Shown piece by piece: positions 22,270 to 33,269 of a DNA stretch of 64,000 nucleotides. The DNA comes from Cordilura impudica (taxonomy: Eukaryota; Arthropoda; Insecta; Diptera; Scathophagidae). Position 1 is the stretch's first letter, and the number at the start of each line of letters is the position of its first letter. Below the pieces are notes generated by a model that was given only the letters and a program-made list of their open reading frames with translations, did not search any database and was not told the origin of the DNA. The DNA is taken from the NCBI GenBank assembly GCA_963682025.1, contig OY821520.1, forward strand, positions 83,399,965-83,463,964, read 5' to 3'. The position numbers and the translations under genes were made by a program.

Positions 22270-23305
22270 GACGACATAGCTATTTTTCACTATTTTCTTT
22301 TCTTTTCTCCTTACATTATTTATCTGTGTTTTTACAATCTCTTTGCCCATCGCTACCTTCTGATACTTTCTAAAGGGAAACAAAATTTGAGAATTGAAGG
22401 ATTTCATAAAAAATATTTCAATACTTTTAATTATTTTTTTTTCCATATCCTTCTATTTTATCTGTTTCTCTCCCCTGATGTTATCTCACTAAAGGTCTAA
22501 GGTATCTGAGGTCAGATTCGGATTCAGTGTTAGAGAACTTTAGAAAAGTATACTTTGTTTTTAAGGTCTTTAGTTTATGATTTTTTTTCATTTTTGGAAA
22601 TTATTTAACGATTTCCGCGTGTCTGTCAGAGTCTTTTAATGCTTAGCTCGGAATATGCAGAAGTACATAAAAATATACAAAAAAATATACACAAACGTAA
22701 ATATATTTTTTGGCTTTCAATAGACTTAAGAAAATCGGTTCGAGCTTAGATCTATCCTCCACACACATATGTCTACTATGAGTCCGAATTAAATTTTCCA
22801 GATTATCATGTACATAAAGGAGCGGCACTGAACATAGGCCCTTGCTCTTCCCATGAAATTTTCGATGAAATTTTCCATTTTGTTAAAGATGCGGCTTTAT
22901 CAAATTATATTTATTTTAAGCAAATTTTTTAACATATATGTAAGTGACCAGATTTAATATGGTCATGTTCCCAACATTTTTGAACCTGGCTCTCATTTAT
23001 CAATCACTCATTATGATCTTTAACATATCCACATGCAACAAAATCCATGCAATCCAACTCAAATAACTCAATCATTTAGAAATTCAGCCGTGTTGGAACT
23101 AAGATCCACTGCAACTTTTTTCAATTGATTTTATCACAAAACGGTATCAAAATATGATCCTCATAGAACTTTTTGTCAGTGAGTCCGTGATTTTTTTTCG
23201 TTCTTTAAAAACAAAATATTAAAATACGTTAGAAACCTTTAAAAATTATTTTTTTTAAATTTTATTTAATTTTCTCGTATATAATCACATAGTAAAGTTT
23301 TATGT
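22270..23305. other. Intronic AT-rich DNA
   Basis: No supported gene. The stretch 22838-22905 faintly resembles the 3' part of the mariner relic at 40860-40975 (GAAATTTTCGATGA) but is too short to call. Confidence 0.35.
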
Positions 23306-23311
23306 GCATAA

Positions 23312-23810
23312 GGTGTATCCGTGGTTTTCTAGAATAACCATGTATGTCAATTTTTGTCAGTTTTGAGTTAACAATGCCAAATATATTAATTTTTAACGCT
23401 TTTTACATGTCGTCGTTCGTAAGTTATTGTGTTCTATATGATTTTTTTTTTTTGATTAATCCATGTTTAAGTTCTAATAGTTCTTACTCCTAAAGGCGTT
23501 TTCAAAGAGGAATTTTTTTAAACAGAAAAAACTACAAACTATAGTACTTTCCTTGGTAGGAAGGTCGCAACAATTTTATCGGTTCAGTTTTTTTTAATTA
23601 GCAACTAAACTTTAGCAACTAAACTTTAACAAAAAGTATATAGAACACAATAATTTACGAACGACGATGTATATATATATGTGACGATATATATATTTTT
23701 TAATATTGATAATTTTTTTTAAATTAAAATATAATGCTTGTTGGCTGTTCTGAAAATATTGATTTTATGACATACGCGGTTATTCTAGAAAATCGCAGAT
23801 ATGTCAGTTT
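23312..23810. mobile_element. Inverted-repeat element with an inner MITE
   Basis: GTGGTTTTCTAGAATAACC then ATGTATGTCA at 23320-23350 is matched in reverse complement at 23765-23806 (TGACATACGCGGTTATTC then TAGAAAATCGCAG). The interval contains the smaller element 23406-23669, so the outer element is the older host. No coding. Confidence 0.55.
23406..23669. mobile_element. 264-bp MITE with ~30-bp terminal inverted repeats and TA target
   Basis: The left end CATGTCGTCGTTCGTAAG then TTATTGTGTTCTATAT pairs with the right end ATATAGAACACAATAA then TTTACGAACGACGATG, with a 2-base indel near the tip. TA flanks both ends, as for Tc1/mariner-type MITEs. The interior holds a 14-bp direct repeat GCAACTAAACTTTA. 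Confidence 0.65.
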
Positions 23811-23826
23811 GCCATTTCGTTCGTAA

Positions 23827-24090
23827 TGCCTGGTTTTCACTATGTCATATAAGTTGACAACAAACAATTGCCTCAACTGACATCTCGTAATTACGTATTC
23901 ATAACATCTTATAAACGAACAAAAAATCCGGCTGTCAAACACAAACAAATTGCCAACATGCTGGCAATTTCATTTGAGATATCAAATGTTGCCAGGGGTT
24001 GTAAATGACAAGACATTAAAACCCGTTTTCATACAGCTGACAATAATTGACAACAATTGCCATTGAAAATGACATAATGAAAACCAGGCA
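23827..24090. mobile_element. 264-bp MITE with TAA duplication (PIF/Harbinger-like)
   Basis: The ends are TGCCTGGTTTTCACTATG then TCAT, and ATGACATAATGAAAACC then AGGCA, with one mismatch over 22 bp. TAA is present on both sides (23824-23826, 24091-24093). A 3-bp TWA duplication is typical of PIF/Harbinger. The interior repeats the word TTGACAAC in both orientations. Confidence 0.7.
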
Positions 24091-24114
24091 TAACGCATCG
24101 AATAATTAATATTC

Positions 24115-24487
24115 TTGATCCTTATAACAACTCGAGTCGATATAGAGATGTCCGTCTGTCTGTTGAAATCGCGATCATTCTCAAAATAAACCACTTGCCT
24201 GAGTAAACTTAGGACAATATTGTTTATAATTACTTCGTGCAGGTTGGTATGGAAAATGGGTTAAATAGGCCAAGGTATAGACTAAAATATGAAGACACTT
24301 AAAATCTGCTTAAAATTCTGTGTCTTTATTGTAATAATTTAGTATTAAGTTTATCAAATTGTTAATCTTTTCAAATATTTTGTTTAAGTTTGTTATAAAT
24401 TGTGTAATAAATGCCGATATTAATGTAAACGTAAGTCCCAGGTGGAGGGTATCAAAGATTTGGCATAGCTGAATTTAACACTCTTGC
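24115..24487 (+). mobile_element. INE-like family 2, near full length
   Basis: The boundaries match 8888-9271: CTTATAACAACTCGAGTC at the start, GTCCGTCTGTCTGTTG, and AGGTGGAGGGTATC then GCTGAATTTAACACTC at the end. No coding. Confidence 0.8.
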
Positions 24488-24896
24488 TTAGCTTTTTGTT
24501 CTTTTATTTCTTATTTCTACATGTGAACTTTGAGATGTAAAAAGGAAAAAAAAAAACAAAATCAACAAGCAAACAAATTTGTGTATGCTTTGCACAGTGG
24601 CGCCATTTGAGTTTTTTCGTTGCAAAAATCATAACTTTTGAACCAATTGAGGTAATCAAATAAATTAAAAGGCATATGACAGATAATTGTCCAGCCCATG
24701 AAATAAGTGCTTAAACAAAGTGCTGCGCTTCTATAAGCATACTTATGGGTTATCAAAATTGAAATTTGTTAACGGCATGATAAAAATCATGTTTATGTTA
24801 ACTGAGAAACATGATTTTTAACCTTTTTATATTCTTTATGTTTCTTTTTCAAGGTTTTTATATTTTATGATTATTATCCATAAAAAAATATAGAAA

Positions 24897-25449
24897 AACA
24901 AGTAAGAAAATTATAGTCGGTCTAGACCGACCATATGATACCCTATACCATGGTTTAGAGACCCTATCTTTCGATCCAACTAATTCCATATAGAAAATAA
25001 GCATAAACCAAATTGGAGTGGCATTGTTATTAATTTTTTTTGCTGCAAATATGAAAAAGTTCATATCGGGTGCTATATTTATATGGGGATTAGGGCGAAA
25101 AATGGACCGATCTTGACCATATTTGGTAAACACACTTATATTTTGAAAAAATATATACAAACCAAATTTGAGAAAAATCTGTGCAATATTTTTGTTTTTT
25201 GAGAGATTTAAGTGAAGATCGGGAAGCAGCTTATATGGGACCTATGACTAAGAATTGTCCTATAGGGATTATTTTTGGACTTCTGACTGAGATCTATATT
25301 AAAATTTGGATCTTATGGTACTTCATGTCGGTTTCATAGGGGCCATTTATATGGGGGCTAGGTCTGAACATGGCCCGAATTTCACCAATTTCAATAGCGT
25401 TCATCCTTTGGTCGATGAAAGCTTATATACCAAATTTCATCAAAATATA
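24897..25449 (+). mobile_element. INE-like element, 3'-truncated
   Basis: It begins AACAAGTAAGAAAATTATAG with the GTCGGTCTAGACCGAC palindrome and runs in register with 48242-48810. It stops at ATTTCATCAAAATATA, before the (GGAC)n tract. Confidence 0.85.
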
Positions 25450-25454
25450 ATGCT

Positions 25455-25690
25455 TTGAACGTTTTCGGAGCACCTATACTTTTTATAAAATATGTTGAGG
25501 GACTCCTGAGCTTCTTCGGAAAGCTCTCCAATATTCAATTATTTTATGGACTGTCGGGGTCAATTTCTTCAGTGGATACATTTCCGCCAAAAGTAATGCA
25601 GTTTTCGCAGCATATTCTCCATATTTTATAAAATTTCCACGAAATCTGTTGGGTTGGTTGAGTTCCTAAACCGATCAAACAATTTTGTGT
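25455..25690 (-). pseudogene. Orphan multicopy protein remnant (LTPTVHK...GELSEEAQES)
   Basis: The minus strand reads NQPNRFRGNFIKYGEYAAKT, ALLLAEMYPLKKLTPTVHKI, then, after a one-base shift, GELSEEAQESLNIFYKKYRC. I recognise the pattern (TVHK followed by LSEEAQE.RNK.YKK) from anonymous multicopy arthropod proteins but cannot name a domain. Lying between inverted ends it is plausibly part of the coding sequence of the element, perhaps its transposase. The frameshift and the INE insertion at its 3' side make it nonfunctional. Confidence 0.5.
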
Positions 25691-26445
25691 TGTTCAATGC
25701 CAAGTTTTTAGAGTGTCAAATATAATTTTCCACACTTGACTAATTCAGTGATTATAATTTTTTTTTTTCAATATATAGCCTGATCTATTACCTGATACTT
25801 GCCGTTTGGATTAAGGGTATATGAAAGACATGCTCCCATGTCTACAAATGTACCTGTTACCTGTATACACATGAGATTTAGGTCGAATTATGCAATGTTG
25901 ATATTATGGGATGCACGCCATGCAATTTCTGAAACAATATCTTTTTGACTTTTTTTTACCTCTAGCAGTCGAAGGAGCAGCTGGGAGCTGGTGGACTTTG
26001 TTGACTTAGGTAAAGGAATAATCAAAGAATATATTTTGAAAATATGGCTGATATAAAAAATTATAAATTTTTTCATATTCCATCCAAGTTCAAAAATAGC
26101 GATTTACCCGGAGAAACGCAAACGTAGCCGTAATATTTTTTTTTCTATAATAGTTATACTGAATAAATAGGTAAATCAATAAAAATAAATAATTACGATT
26201 AGTTACCTAATTATTTTATATTCTACCTGAAACTGGACCATATTGCCTGAAGAGTGTGTGTATCTTTTAACTGAAAATCGTGAAATTTTGAAGGTTTATA
26301 TCTTCTAAACTAATAATCTGATTTTATTGAGGGTAGCAATTTTTAATCTTTGAAGAAAGAGTTTATTCAAAATATCTAAAGGCGCCACTGTGCATCGCCT
26401 ATGCTTTGTTACGTATAAACTTTTTAACTATTATTATTTTCAACA

Positions 26446-26555
26446 GACAGATAGACGGACATCGCCAGATCTACTTCTCCTTTTATAATGATCCTTTTAT
26501 GGGGTCTCCGCAATTTATTTCGATTAGTAACAAACGGATTAACAAACTGATATTT
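26446..26555 (+). mobile_element. INE-like fragment of a third subfamily
   Basis: ACAGACAGATAGACGGACAT then CGCCAGATCTACTT, followed by ATAATGATCCTTTTATGGGG and TTACTAATCG-type sequence (as TTTCGATTAGTAACAAACGG). This matches the general 3' layout of INE-1-type elements but not the two families above. Confidence 0.5.
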
Positions 26556-27540
26556 CCCATTTGGAGGACACAATAATTTAAGTGCTGCTCTTCATATAAC
26601 ATACTAAAGTATCATATTTCGTCCCATCTAAATAATATTTATAAGCTTAAGGCTTGTTTTTTTAGAAACAAAAAAAAAAAATCATTATGTATAAAATATC
26701 ATGATGAAAAATCACTTTTTAAAAAACAAAAGTTCTAACAATAAAAATCTATTCAATTCAGGCACATCTTTGGTTTTGGCGAATATTATTTATAAGTTTT
26801 TTTTTGTGTTTTTGTTTAAGATAATAGAAACACAATTTCAAACGTGTGTCTGGCATACGAATTAAACAACAATTCACATAAAGCTAAAAGAGTGGTAACA
26901 CATAAAGCAGCAAAAATACACCATCATCTTAATATTACGAGTATTTGAATGGAAAATACAAAAAAAAAAACTCGTCTTTGTTAATAAGCAGCTGAAGAGT
27001 CTCTAATGTAAAATTTTCTTTTGCTATTTTTTCTTCTGTAAGACAGACATACGTACATATAAGTACAAGACTATATACTTTATAATTGTATGTACTTTAA
27101 ATGGTTTTTGTTTCAGAGCTGATATTATTTTACATCAAACAAACAGCCAACCTAAAAATGCACAGACAGGATTACCTTGGCATTTATGTTTTTCTCGTAT
27201 CTAAGAGTATCTAAGGATTTATGTTTGTATGTTGCATGTTTGTTCAAATGTTTATAGAGTTGTTTTTCTTTTTGGCAGAACGTATTATTTTCTGTTAATG
27301 GAACCTGCTATTTAAATAAGAATATACTAAAGGTGTAATACTGTATTCGTCTTATAACAGGGTTGCCAATTGTTGATACAATAAATAAATTACTGTGTCC
27401 AGATGAAAACGTTACTGTTCAATTTGAACTTTGCGTTTTATAGATTTCGGTAAATTATTATTTTTGACATCTGTCAATATCTTCATTGGTGCAATAGTGA
27501 TGCTCGTTTATTTGAATAACTAAACATAAATTTGGGAATT
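26556..27540. other. Apparently single-copy intronic DNA
   Basis: It is less repetitive than most of the window, with no coding or repeat edges seen. It is one of the few stretches where conserved noncoding intron sequence could lie. Confidence 0.35.
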
Positions 27541-27552
27541 TTACATTGTCTG

Positions 27553-27694
27553 ATTTTGTAGAACAAAGAAGTTCCATAAAATGTTGTTTAAGGAATGAAA
27601 TTTCTGCTGCAGAAATGTTAAGGATATTGCAGAAGTCCTTCGGTGGCCAGGCTAATATTTACAAGTGGTACAAACAGTTCCAAGAAGGCATATA
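27553..27694 (+). pseudogene. mariner transposase N-terminal fragment
   Basis: [19 protein letters not shown], then [16 protein letters not shown] and [12 protein letters not shown]. This is the N-terminal helix-turn-helix start typical of mariner transposases. It ends abruptly at an INE-like fragment, so only about 47 codons remain. Confidence 0.75.
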
Positions 27695-27699
27695 GCTAT

Positions 27700-27840
27700 A
27701 TCAGATAAAATCATATATATAAAAAATTTTATTGAAATATATATTTGTATAATTGCGACCTTTAGTTTGCGTACCAATTTTACGTTTGCTGACACACCGA
27801 AGGGCGAACGTCGTTAAATCGACTGAGAAAGTTATTTATT
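27700..27840 (+). mobile_element. Degenerate INE-like fragment
   Basis: TTTTATTGAAATATATATTTG then ATTGCGACCTTTAGTTTG, ending GAACGTCGTTAAATCGACTG then AGAAAGTTATTTA. It matches the stretch from ATTTGCGACCTG to CATCGTTAAATCGAATCAG in 48780-48930 with many substitutions. Confidence 0.6.
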
Positions 27841-27959
27841 TTATCAAGAATTTTCTTCCTAATATGCTTGCTACCAATAACAAAAATTTGTAACAGAAAT
27901 AAATATCAAAACCATTAAAGGAAAATAGTGATATATACATAAAATTTAAGGAAACCGGG

Positions 27960-30440
27960 TTTTCGATTATTTTCAAAATCAGAAACTACAAAACAAAAGG
28001 TACTTTTTAATAAAGGGTAATTTTTTAAAAGGCTAGTTTTGAAAAAAAGGGTGCCTTAAAAAAATATTTTTCTAAGAAAAGGCAATTTTTAAGGAAAGGG
28101 AATTTTTTAAGAAAGGCACTTTATTAAGAAAAAGTGTTTTTTTTAAGAAAATGTACTTTTTTAAGAATGGTACTTTTAAAGAAAAGTCACTTTAAAAAAG
28201 GCATTTCTTTAAGAGAGGTATTTTTTTTTGAAAAGGTATTCTTTTAAGAAAGGCCATTCTTAAAAGGTAATTAAAAGAAAATACTTTTTAAAAAGGGTAC
28301 TTTCTTTAGAGAAAATGTGAGGTACTTTTTTTAAAAAGGTACTTTTGTAAAAAGGGAACACTTTAAAAAGAGTACTTAAAAAAGTGTACTAATTTAAAAA
28401 AGGGTACAATTTTTAAAAAGGGTACTTTGAAAAAGGGTACTTTTTAAACAAAATTCAACTTATTTTGAAAAAGGGTACCTTTCTAAAAAGAAGGTACATT
28501 AAAAAGGGTACTTTAAAAAAAGGTACGTTTTAAAAAAGAGTACTTTTTAAGAAAAGAGTACTAAAAGAAATGTTTTTAAAAACGGGTATTTTTTGAAAAA
28601 AGATACTTTTGTATAAAAAGGTACTTTTAAAAAAAGGTAACTGAAGAATAATAATTTTTTAAAAAAGGTACTTCTAAAAGAAAAAATTTTGTATAAAAAA
28701 GGTGCTTTTTTAAAAGGAATAATAATAATTTTTAAAAAAACAGTACTTTCTTAAAAAAGGTACTTTTTTAAAAAAATTCTCTTGTGTAAGAAAGGTACTT
28801 TTTTTAAAAAATGCAATAATAATTATTTTGTAAACCCCAGTACTTTTATAAAAAGGTACTTTTTTAAAAGGTTTTAAAAAAGAGTAATTTTTAAGAAAAG
28901 AGTACTAAAAAAATTTTTTTAAAACGGGTATTTTTTGAAAAAATACGTTTGTATAAAAAGGTACTTTTAAAAAAAGGTAACTTTGAAGAATAATATTTTT
29001 TTAAAAACAGTTAATTTTTAAAAAAGTTACTTCTAAAAGAAAAAATTTTGTATAAAAAAGGTACTTTTTTAAAAGGAATAATAATAATTTTTTAAAAACC
29101 AGTACTTTTTGAAAAAAGGTACTGTTTTAAAAAAGTTCTCTTGTGTAAGAAAGGTACTTTTTTAAAAAAAGCAATAATAATAACTTTTTAAACCCCAACA
29201 TTTTTTTAAAAAGGTTTTTTTTAAAAGGTAATTAAAAGAAAATATTTTTTAAAAAAGGGTACTTCTTCAGAGAAAACGTAATTTTTTCAGAACGATACTT
29301 TCTTAAGAAAAGGTAGTTTTTTTTAAAAAGGGTACTCTTGTAAAATAGGCACATTTTAAAAACACTAGTTAAAAAGTTTTACTTATTTAAAAAGGATACT
29401 TTTTTAAAAAAAGGTATTTTAAAAAAGGATACTTTTTTAAAAAATTTCTACTTTTTTAAGAAAGGGTACTTTTTTGAAAAGAGGGTAATTTAAAAATGAG
29501 TACTTTAAAAAAAGGTACGTTTTAAAAAAGGGTACCTTTTAAGAAAAAGCTACTTTAAAAAAAATAATTTTTAAATTAATTGCATTTTTAATTGCATTTT
29601 TAAAAAGAGGTACTTTTTTATAAAAAGTTACTTTTAAAAAAAGGTAATTCTGATGAATAATAATTTTTTTAAAAACATTACATTTTAAAAAAAGCTACTT
29701 AAAAAAAAATTTTATGAAAAGGTCCTTTTTTTAAAAGGAATAATAATTTTTTAAAAGCCACTACTTTTTTTTAAAAAGGTACTTTTTTAAAAAAAATTTC
29801 TTGTGTAAAAATGGTACTTTTTTTTAAAATGGAATAATAATAACATTTTAAAAACCATTACTTTTTTAAAAATGTAATTTTTTAGTTTTGTAAAAGGCGA
29901 TTAAAAGAAAAATTTTTTTAAAAAAGGGTAATTTCTTTAGAGAAAATTTAATTTTTTTAAGAATGATACTTTTTTAAGAAAATATCCATTTTCTAAAAAA
30001 AGTGTACTTTTGTAAAAAGGTAAATTTTAAAAAGAGTACTTAAAAAGTCTACTTATTAAAAAAAGGGTTACTTTAAAAAAGGGTACTTTTTAAAAAAATT
30101 TTACTTATTTTAAGAAAGGCTACTTTTTAAGCAACGGGAACTTTAAAATAAGGTATTTTTAAAAAAAGTTACGTTTTAAAAAAGTGTACTTTTTAAGAAA
30201 ATGATTCTTTTTTAAAACAGATACGTTTTTAAAACCGGTATTTTTTAAAATTGTTTTTTTTTTTTTAAAGGGTAAAGAATAATAATTTTTTAAATAACAG
30301 TACTTTTTCAAAAAAGGTACTTTCAAAAAAATTTTGGTGTAAAAAAGGTACTTTTTTTAGAAACGAAAAGGAAGTTTTTAAAAAAGTAATTATTTAAGAA
30401 TATATACTTTTTTAAGGAAAAACACTTTAAAAAATTACTT
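27960..30440. repeat. AAGGTACTTTTTTAAAA array with higher-order structure
   Basis: About 2.5 kb built from AAAAAGGTACTTTTTTAAAA and its variants. A longer block recurs: GTATAAAAAGGTACTTTTAA starts at 28611 and 28951, and CTTGTGTAAGAAAGGTACTT at 28781 and 29140. A more diverged third copy covers about 29615-29860, and a partial fourth about 30280-30370. This gives a higher-order unit near 340-360 bp. The AATAATAATAA stretches sit at fixed positions in each block. No coding. Confidence 0.85.
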
Positions 30441-32599
30441 TTTTGGGGGTAGCTGACATGCTAAGTTAATCAGACGTTGTCAGTCTGTCTGCCTTTTAGA
30501 ATCAAACATGATGGCTGGGTGGCCAGTTATTGGTGGGGCTAAATATTGAATGCCAGCTTAATTGTTTGAGGGGCCTAAAACATTTCTGTCAAACTGTTAA
30601 GTGGCATCAACAAATTTCTAAATACTTTGATATGATTTGGTAAAAGCACTGAAAAAATGAGATCTAGTTTTTTAAGTACCTTATCAGAGCTTTCTAGATA
30701 ATTGATATTTATGTGAATTTTTAGTTTGCTCTTAATTGATTTTCATCCATAATTTTTTACAAAATCTTTTTTCGCTCCAAAAAGTTTATGGACTCAAAAA
30801 TGTTTTTCGACCCGATTTTTTTTTTGTTGTGTTTTTATTTTTTTCTGTGGTTTTCTTAAGACAATTAAATTTTTATTCGCCTCAATAATTTCTTCACTCA
30901 AAATTTATGTTTTAATTTTAATTTAATATAGTAGATGGTATTTATGCCAGTGATAAAGTCGGATAGAAAAATTGTCTTAAATGTTTTATTTTTATTTGAA
31001 TTTATTTTTTTTAAGCATTCATAAATTTGATTCTGCATTCTTTTTATCTGTGAAAACCTCTACATCACATTCTTTAGATGGCAACTCTATTTTTTCGCTT
31101 CACTTCATTGTATTCGTATTATTATTATTTTTTTGTTATTTGTGAAAACACATTTCAATCTACCAGACATTATGGCATCAAGCGGAAATGCATACTTTTT
31201 GAACCGAAAGGGAAACGAGTTCATATTTAAACAATTTACGTAAAATGAGATCTACATATGCAAATTTTTAATATTTTGTGTTTGTAAATTTTTCATATTT
31301 TTCATATGAAAAATAATCAAATATAAATAAGACACAACTGATAAACTGAGTACTTTTTTCGTTTGTTTGTTTGTTTATACAATCACAATCTCACAAGTTG
31401 GCACTTAATGCTCTCGCATTACTCGCGTATTTACCGTAGAAATGTCAGAAATGTTGTCGCTGACAATTTTTTTCGTTTGCTTTTTATCCAAACGAAAACC
31501 ATCTATAGCTTAAAGCTATAAAGCACTCTTTTTTTTGACTAATGCTGTCACAGTTTTTTCATTTTCGTTTTGGCTTCATAGATGATGTTCAGTGTTTGTC
31601 TTGTTTTTGTTGTTTTGCAAAAAGTCATAAATATTTTGCACGCTTCAATTGACACGCGTTTGGTGTAAACAATTTGACTGTGTTGACGATACGTTTTTTT
31701 TAGAGGACAGCAGATGAATGGATGGAGTCAATTTGCCCATATATTTAATAGAGTGGGTGTGTTTTGTATGTTTTCGTATTCACTTGTTATAAATGGCAAA
31801 ATATTTTTTTTGATGATGTTTAATGATGGTATAGGAAAAGTGAATAGATTAAACATTTGAATTTAATACTGTTAAATTTAGGTTAAAAAATAGTCATCCT
31901 TAATATTAAAAATTTAATACACCAAAAGTAGAGAAATAATTAATGGATTTCGTAAGTTATGTTAACTTATCATCAATTCATTGCTTCCTAAGGTTGTTCT
32001 AGAATTACTTTAAGAAACATCATCGTCAGTTTAGAGTAGGGAAAGTATTACTAAGGAAATAAATTGTTTTCGAACATGTTTTAATATTTACTTTCCAAGC
32101 ACAATTGTAAGAGTAACAAATTAAGTAATCGCTTGAAATCCTTCTTAAAAAAAGAATTTGCTTTGTCAATTTTAAATGATCTGCCTTAAAAACATACTTT
32201 CTCATAAGGGAGATGTGTAAGCTCTAATAACAGAGGGGCCTGCATATGCATAATTTTTTTTAATGGGTTAAGGCGCCCGTTGAAAAATGTAGTTGATTAC
32301 AAATGGTAAAGAACAAAAATCAAAGACATACTAAAATATTTTTAGGGGATACAAATGACCTAAATTTATGCGTTGCTAGAGTTACATAGTCAGTGCTTCA
32401 GTAGTGAGCGTAACTATATATTTATAAATGCTCTACATATAAGAACGCAGTGAAGTTTTAAAGACATACGTTCAAAAAATAATCTTTCTACCGTGAAGTT
32501 GACGATATATTAAGTAAAATATACTTTTGACCAAAATAAATTAAAAGACTTTATTAGATGACGCAAATATTTTTAAAATTCCTCTCCCCAAATTCGACA
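30441..32599. other. Apparently single-copy intronic DNA
   Basis: Mixed-complexity sequence without supported coding or repeats. (GTTT)n lies near 31362-31376. It is a candidate for unique intron sequence. Confidence 0.35.
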
Positions 32600-32875
32600 A
32601 GAAAATTATAGTCGCTCTTGGGTCCAACTAATTGGCTATAAGCAGATATGATATGAAAAGGTTCACATTGAATGATATATTTATATGGGGACTAGGCCAA
32701 ACTGATCCTGTTCATATTTGGTAAACCAACTTATTTTGTTTTTAATAGATTTAAGTAAAGATCAGGAAGCAGCTGTACATCGTGGCTATTACTAGGAATT
32801 ATTCTATATGATTTATTTTGGACTACGATTACACAAAAAATGAAAAATAATAACATATATCTTATGGCAAATTAA
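32600..32875 (+). mobile_element. Heavily decayed INE-like fragment
   Basis: AAGAAAATTATAGTCGCTCT, TTGGGTCCAACTAATTGGCT, ATATGGGGACTAGGCC, AGGAAGCAGCTGTAC and CTTATGGC appear in the family order with several deletions. Confidence 0.6.
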
Positions 32876-32877
32876 TA

Positions 32878-33117
32878 AAAGAAAAGTACCTTTTTCTAAT
32901 AAAAGGTACACTTTAAAGAAACGGTACTGTTTTAATAAACGGCACTTTTTTAAATACAAAAAACTTTTTTTATAAAAGGTACTTTATTAATAAGGTACTT
33001 TTTTAATAAAAGGTGCTTTATTAATAAAAGGTACTTTTTTAATAAGATGCACTTTTTCAGTAAAAGATAATTTTTTAATGAAATGTACTTTTTAATAAAA
33101 CGCACTTTTATAGAAGG
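32878..33117. repeat. AATAAAAGGTACTTTTTT array, left part
   Basis: Repeats of TAATAAAAGGTACTTTTTT. They resume at 36981-37190 on the other side of a SatE insertion, so the two parts were one array. Confidence 0.8.
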
Positions 33118-33269
33118 TATAGATGTGTAAACATCTATACTCGCAGGGGGGGTAAATTTCTATTTCACAATACAACCACAAAAACAGCGTAACGTGTGAG
33201 CCGTAAGACAAAATCGGTGTGACTTATGATTGTATTGGTGAAAAAATTATGATATGTAATAACCTGTTT

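Larger units (their letters stand above)
24593..26392 (-). mobile_element. Old DNA element with CACAGTGGCGCC inverted ends
   Basis: A perfect 12-bp inverted pair, CACAGTGGCGCC (24593-24604) and GGCGCCACTGTG (26381-26392), encloses 1.8 kb. The interval holds a protein remnant (25455-25690, minus) and a later INE insertion (24897-25449). No immediate target duplication is seen, but TATGCTTTG stands next to the left end and 7 bp beyond the right end. The CACWRTG-type terminus recalls Transib or Chapaev elements; this is a guess from the terminus alone. Confidence 0.55.

Noticed and set aside
22033..22446. 137-codon minus-strand open frame as a gene
   Set aside because: It lies largely antisense to the RT-RNase H relic (RNase H tail on the plus strand) and has no family features.
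26446..26480. CRISPR-like or regulatory GGAC repeats (GGACGGACGGAC)
   Set aside because: These are the tetranucleotide tracts internal to INE-like elements; they recur at the same place in each copy.
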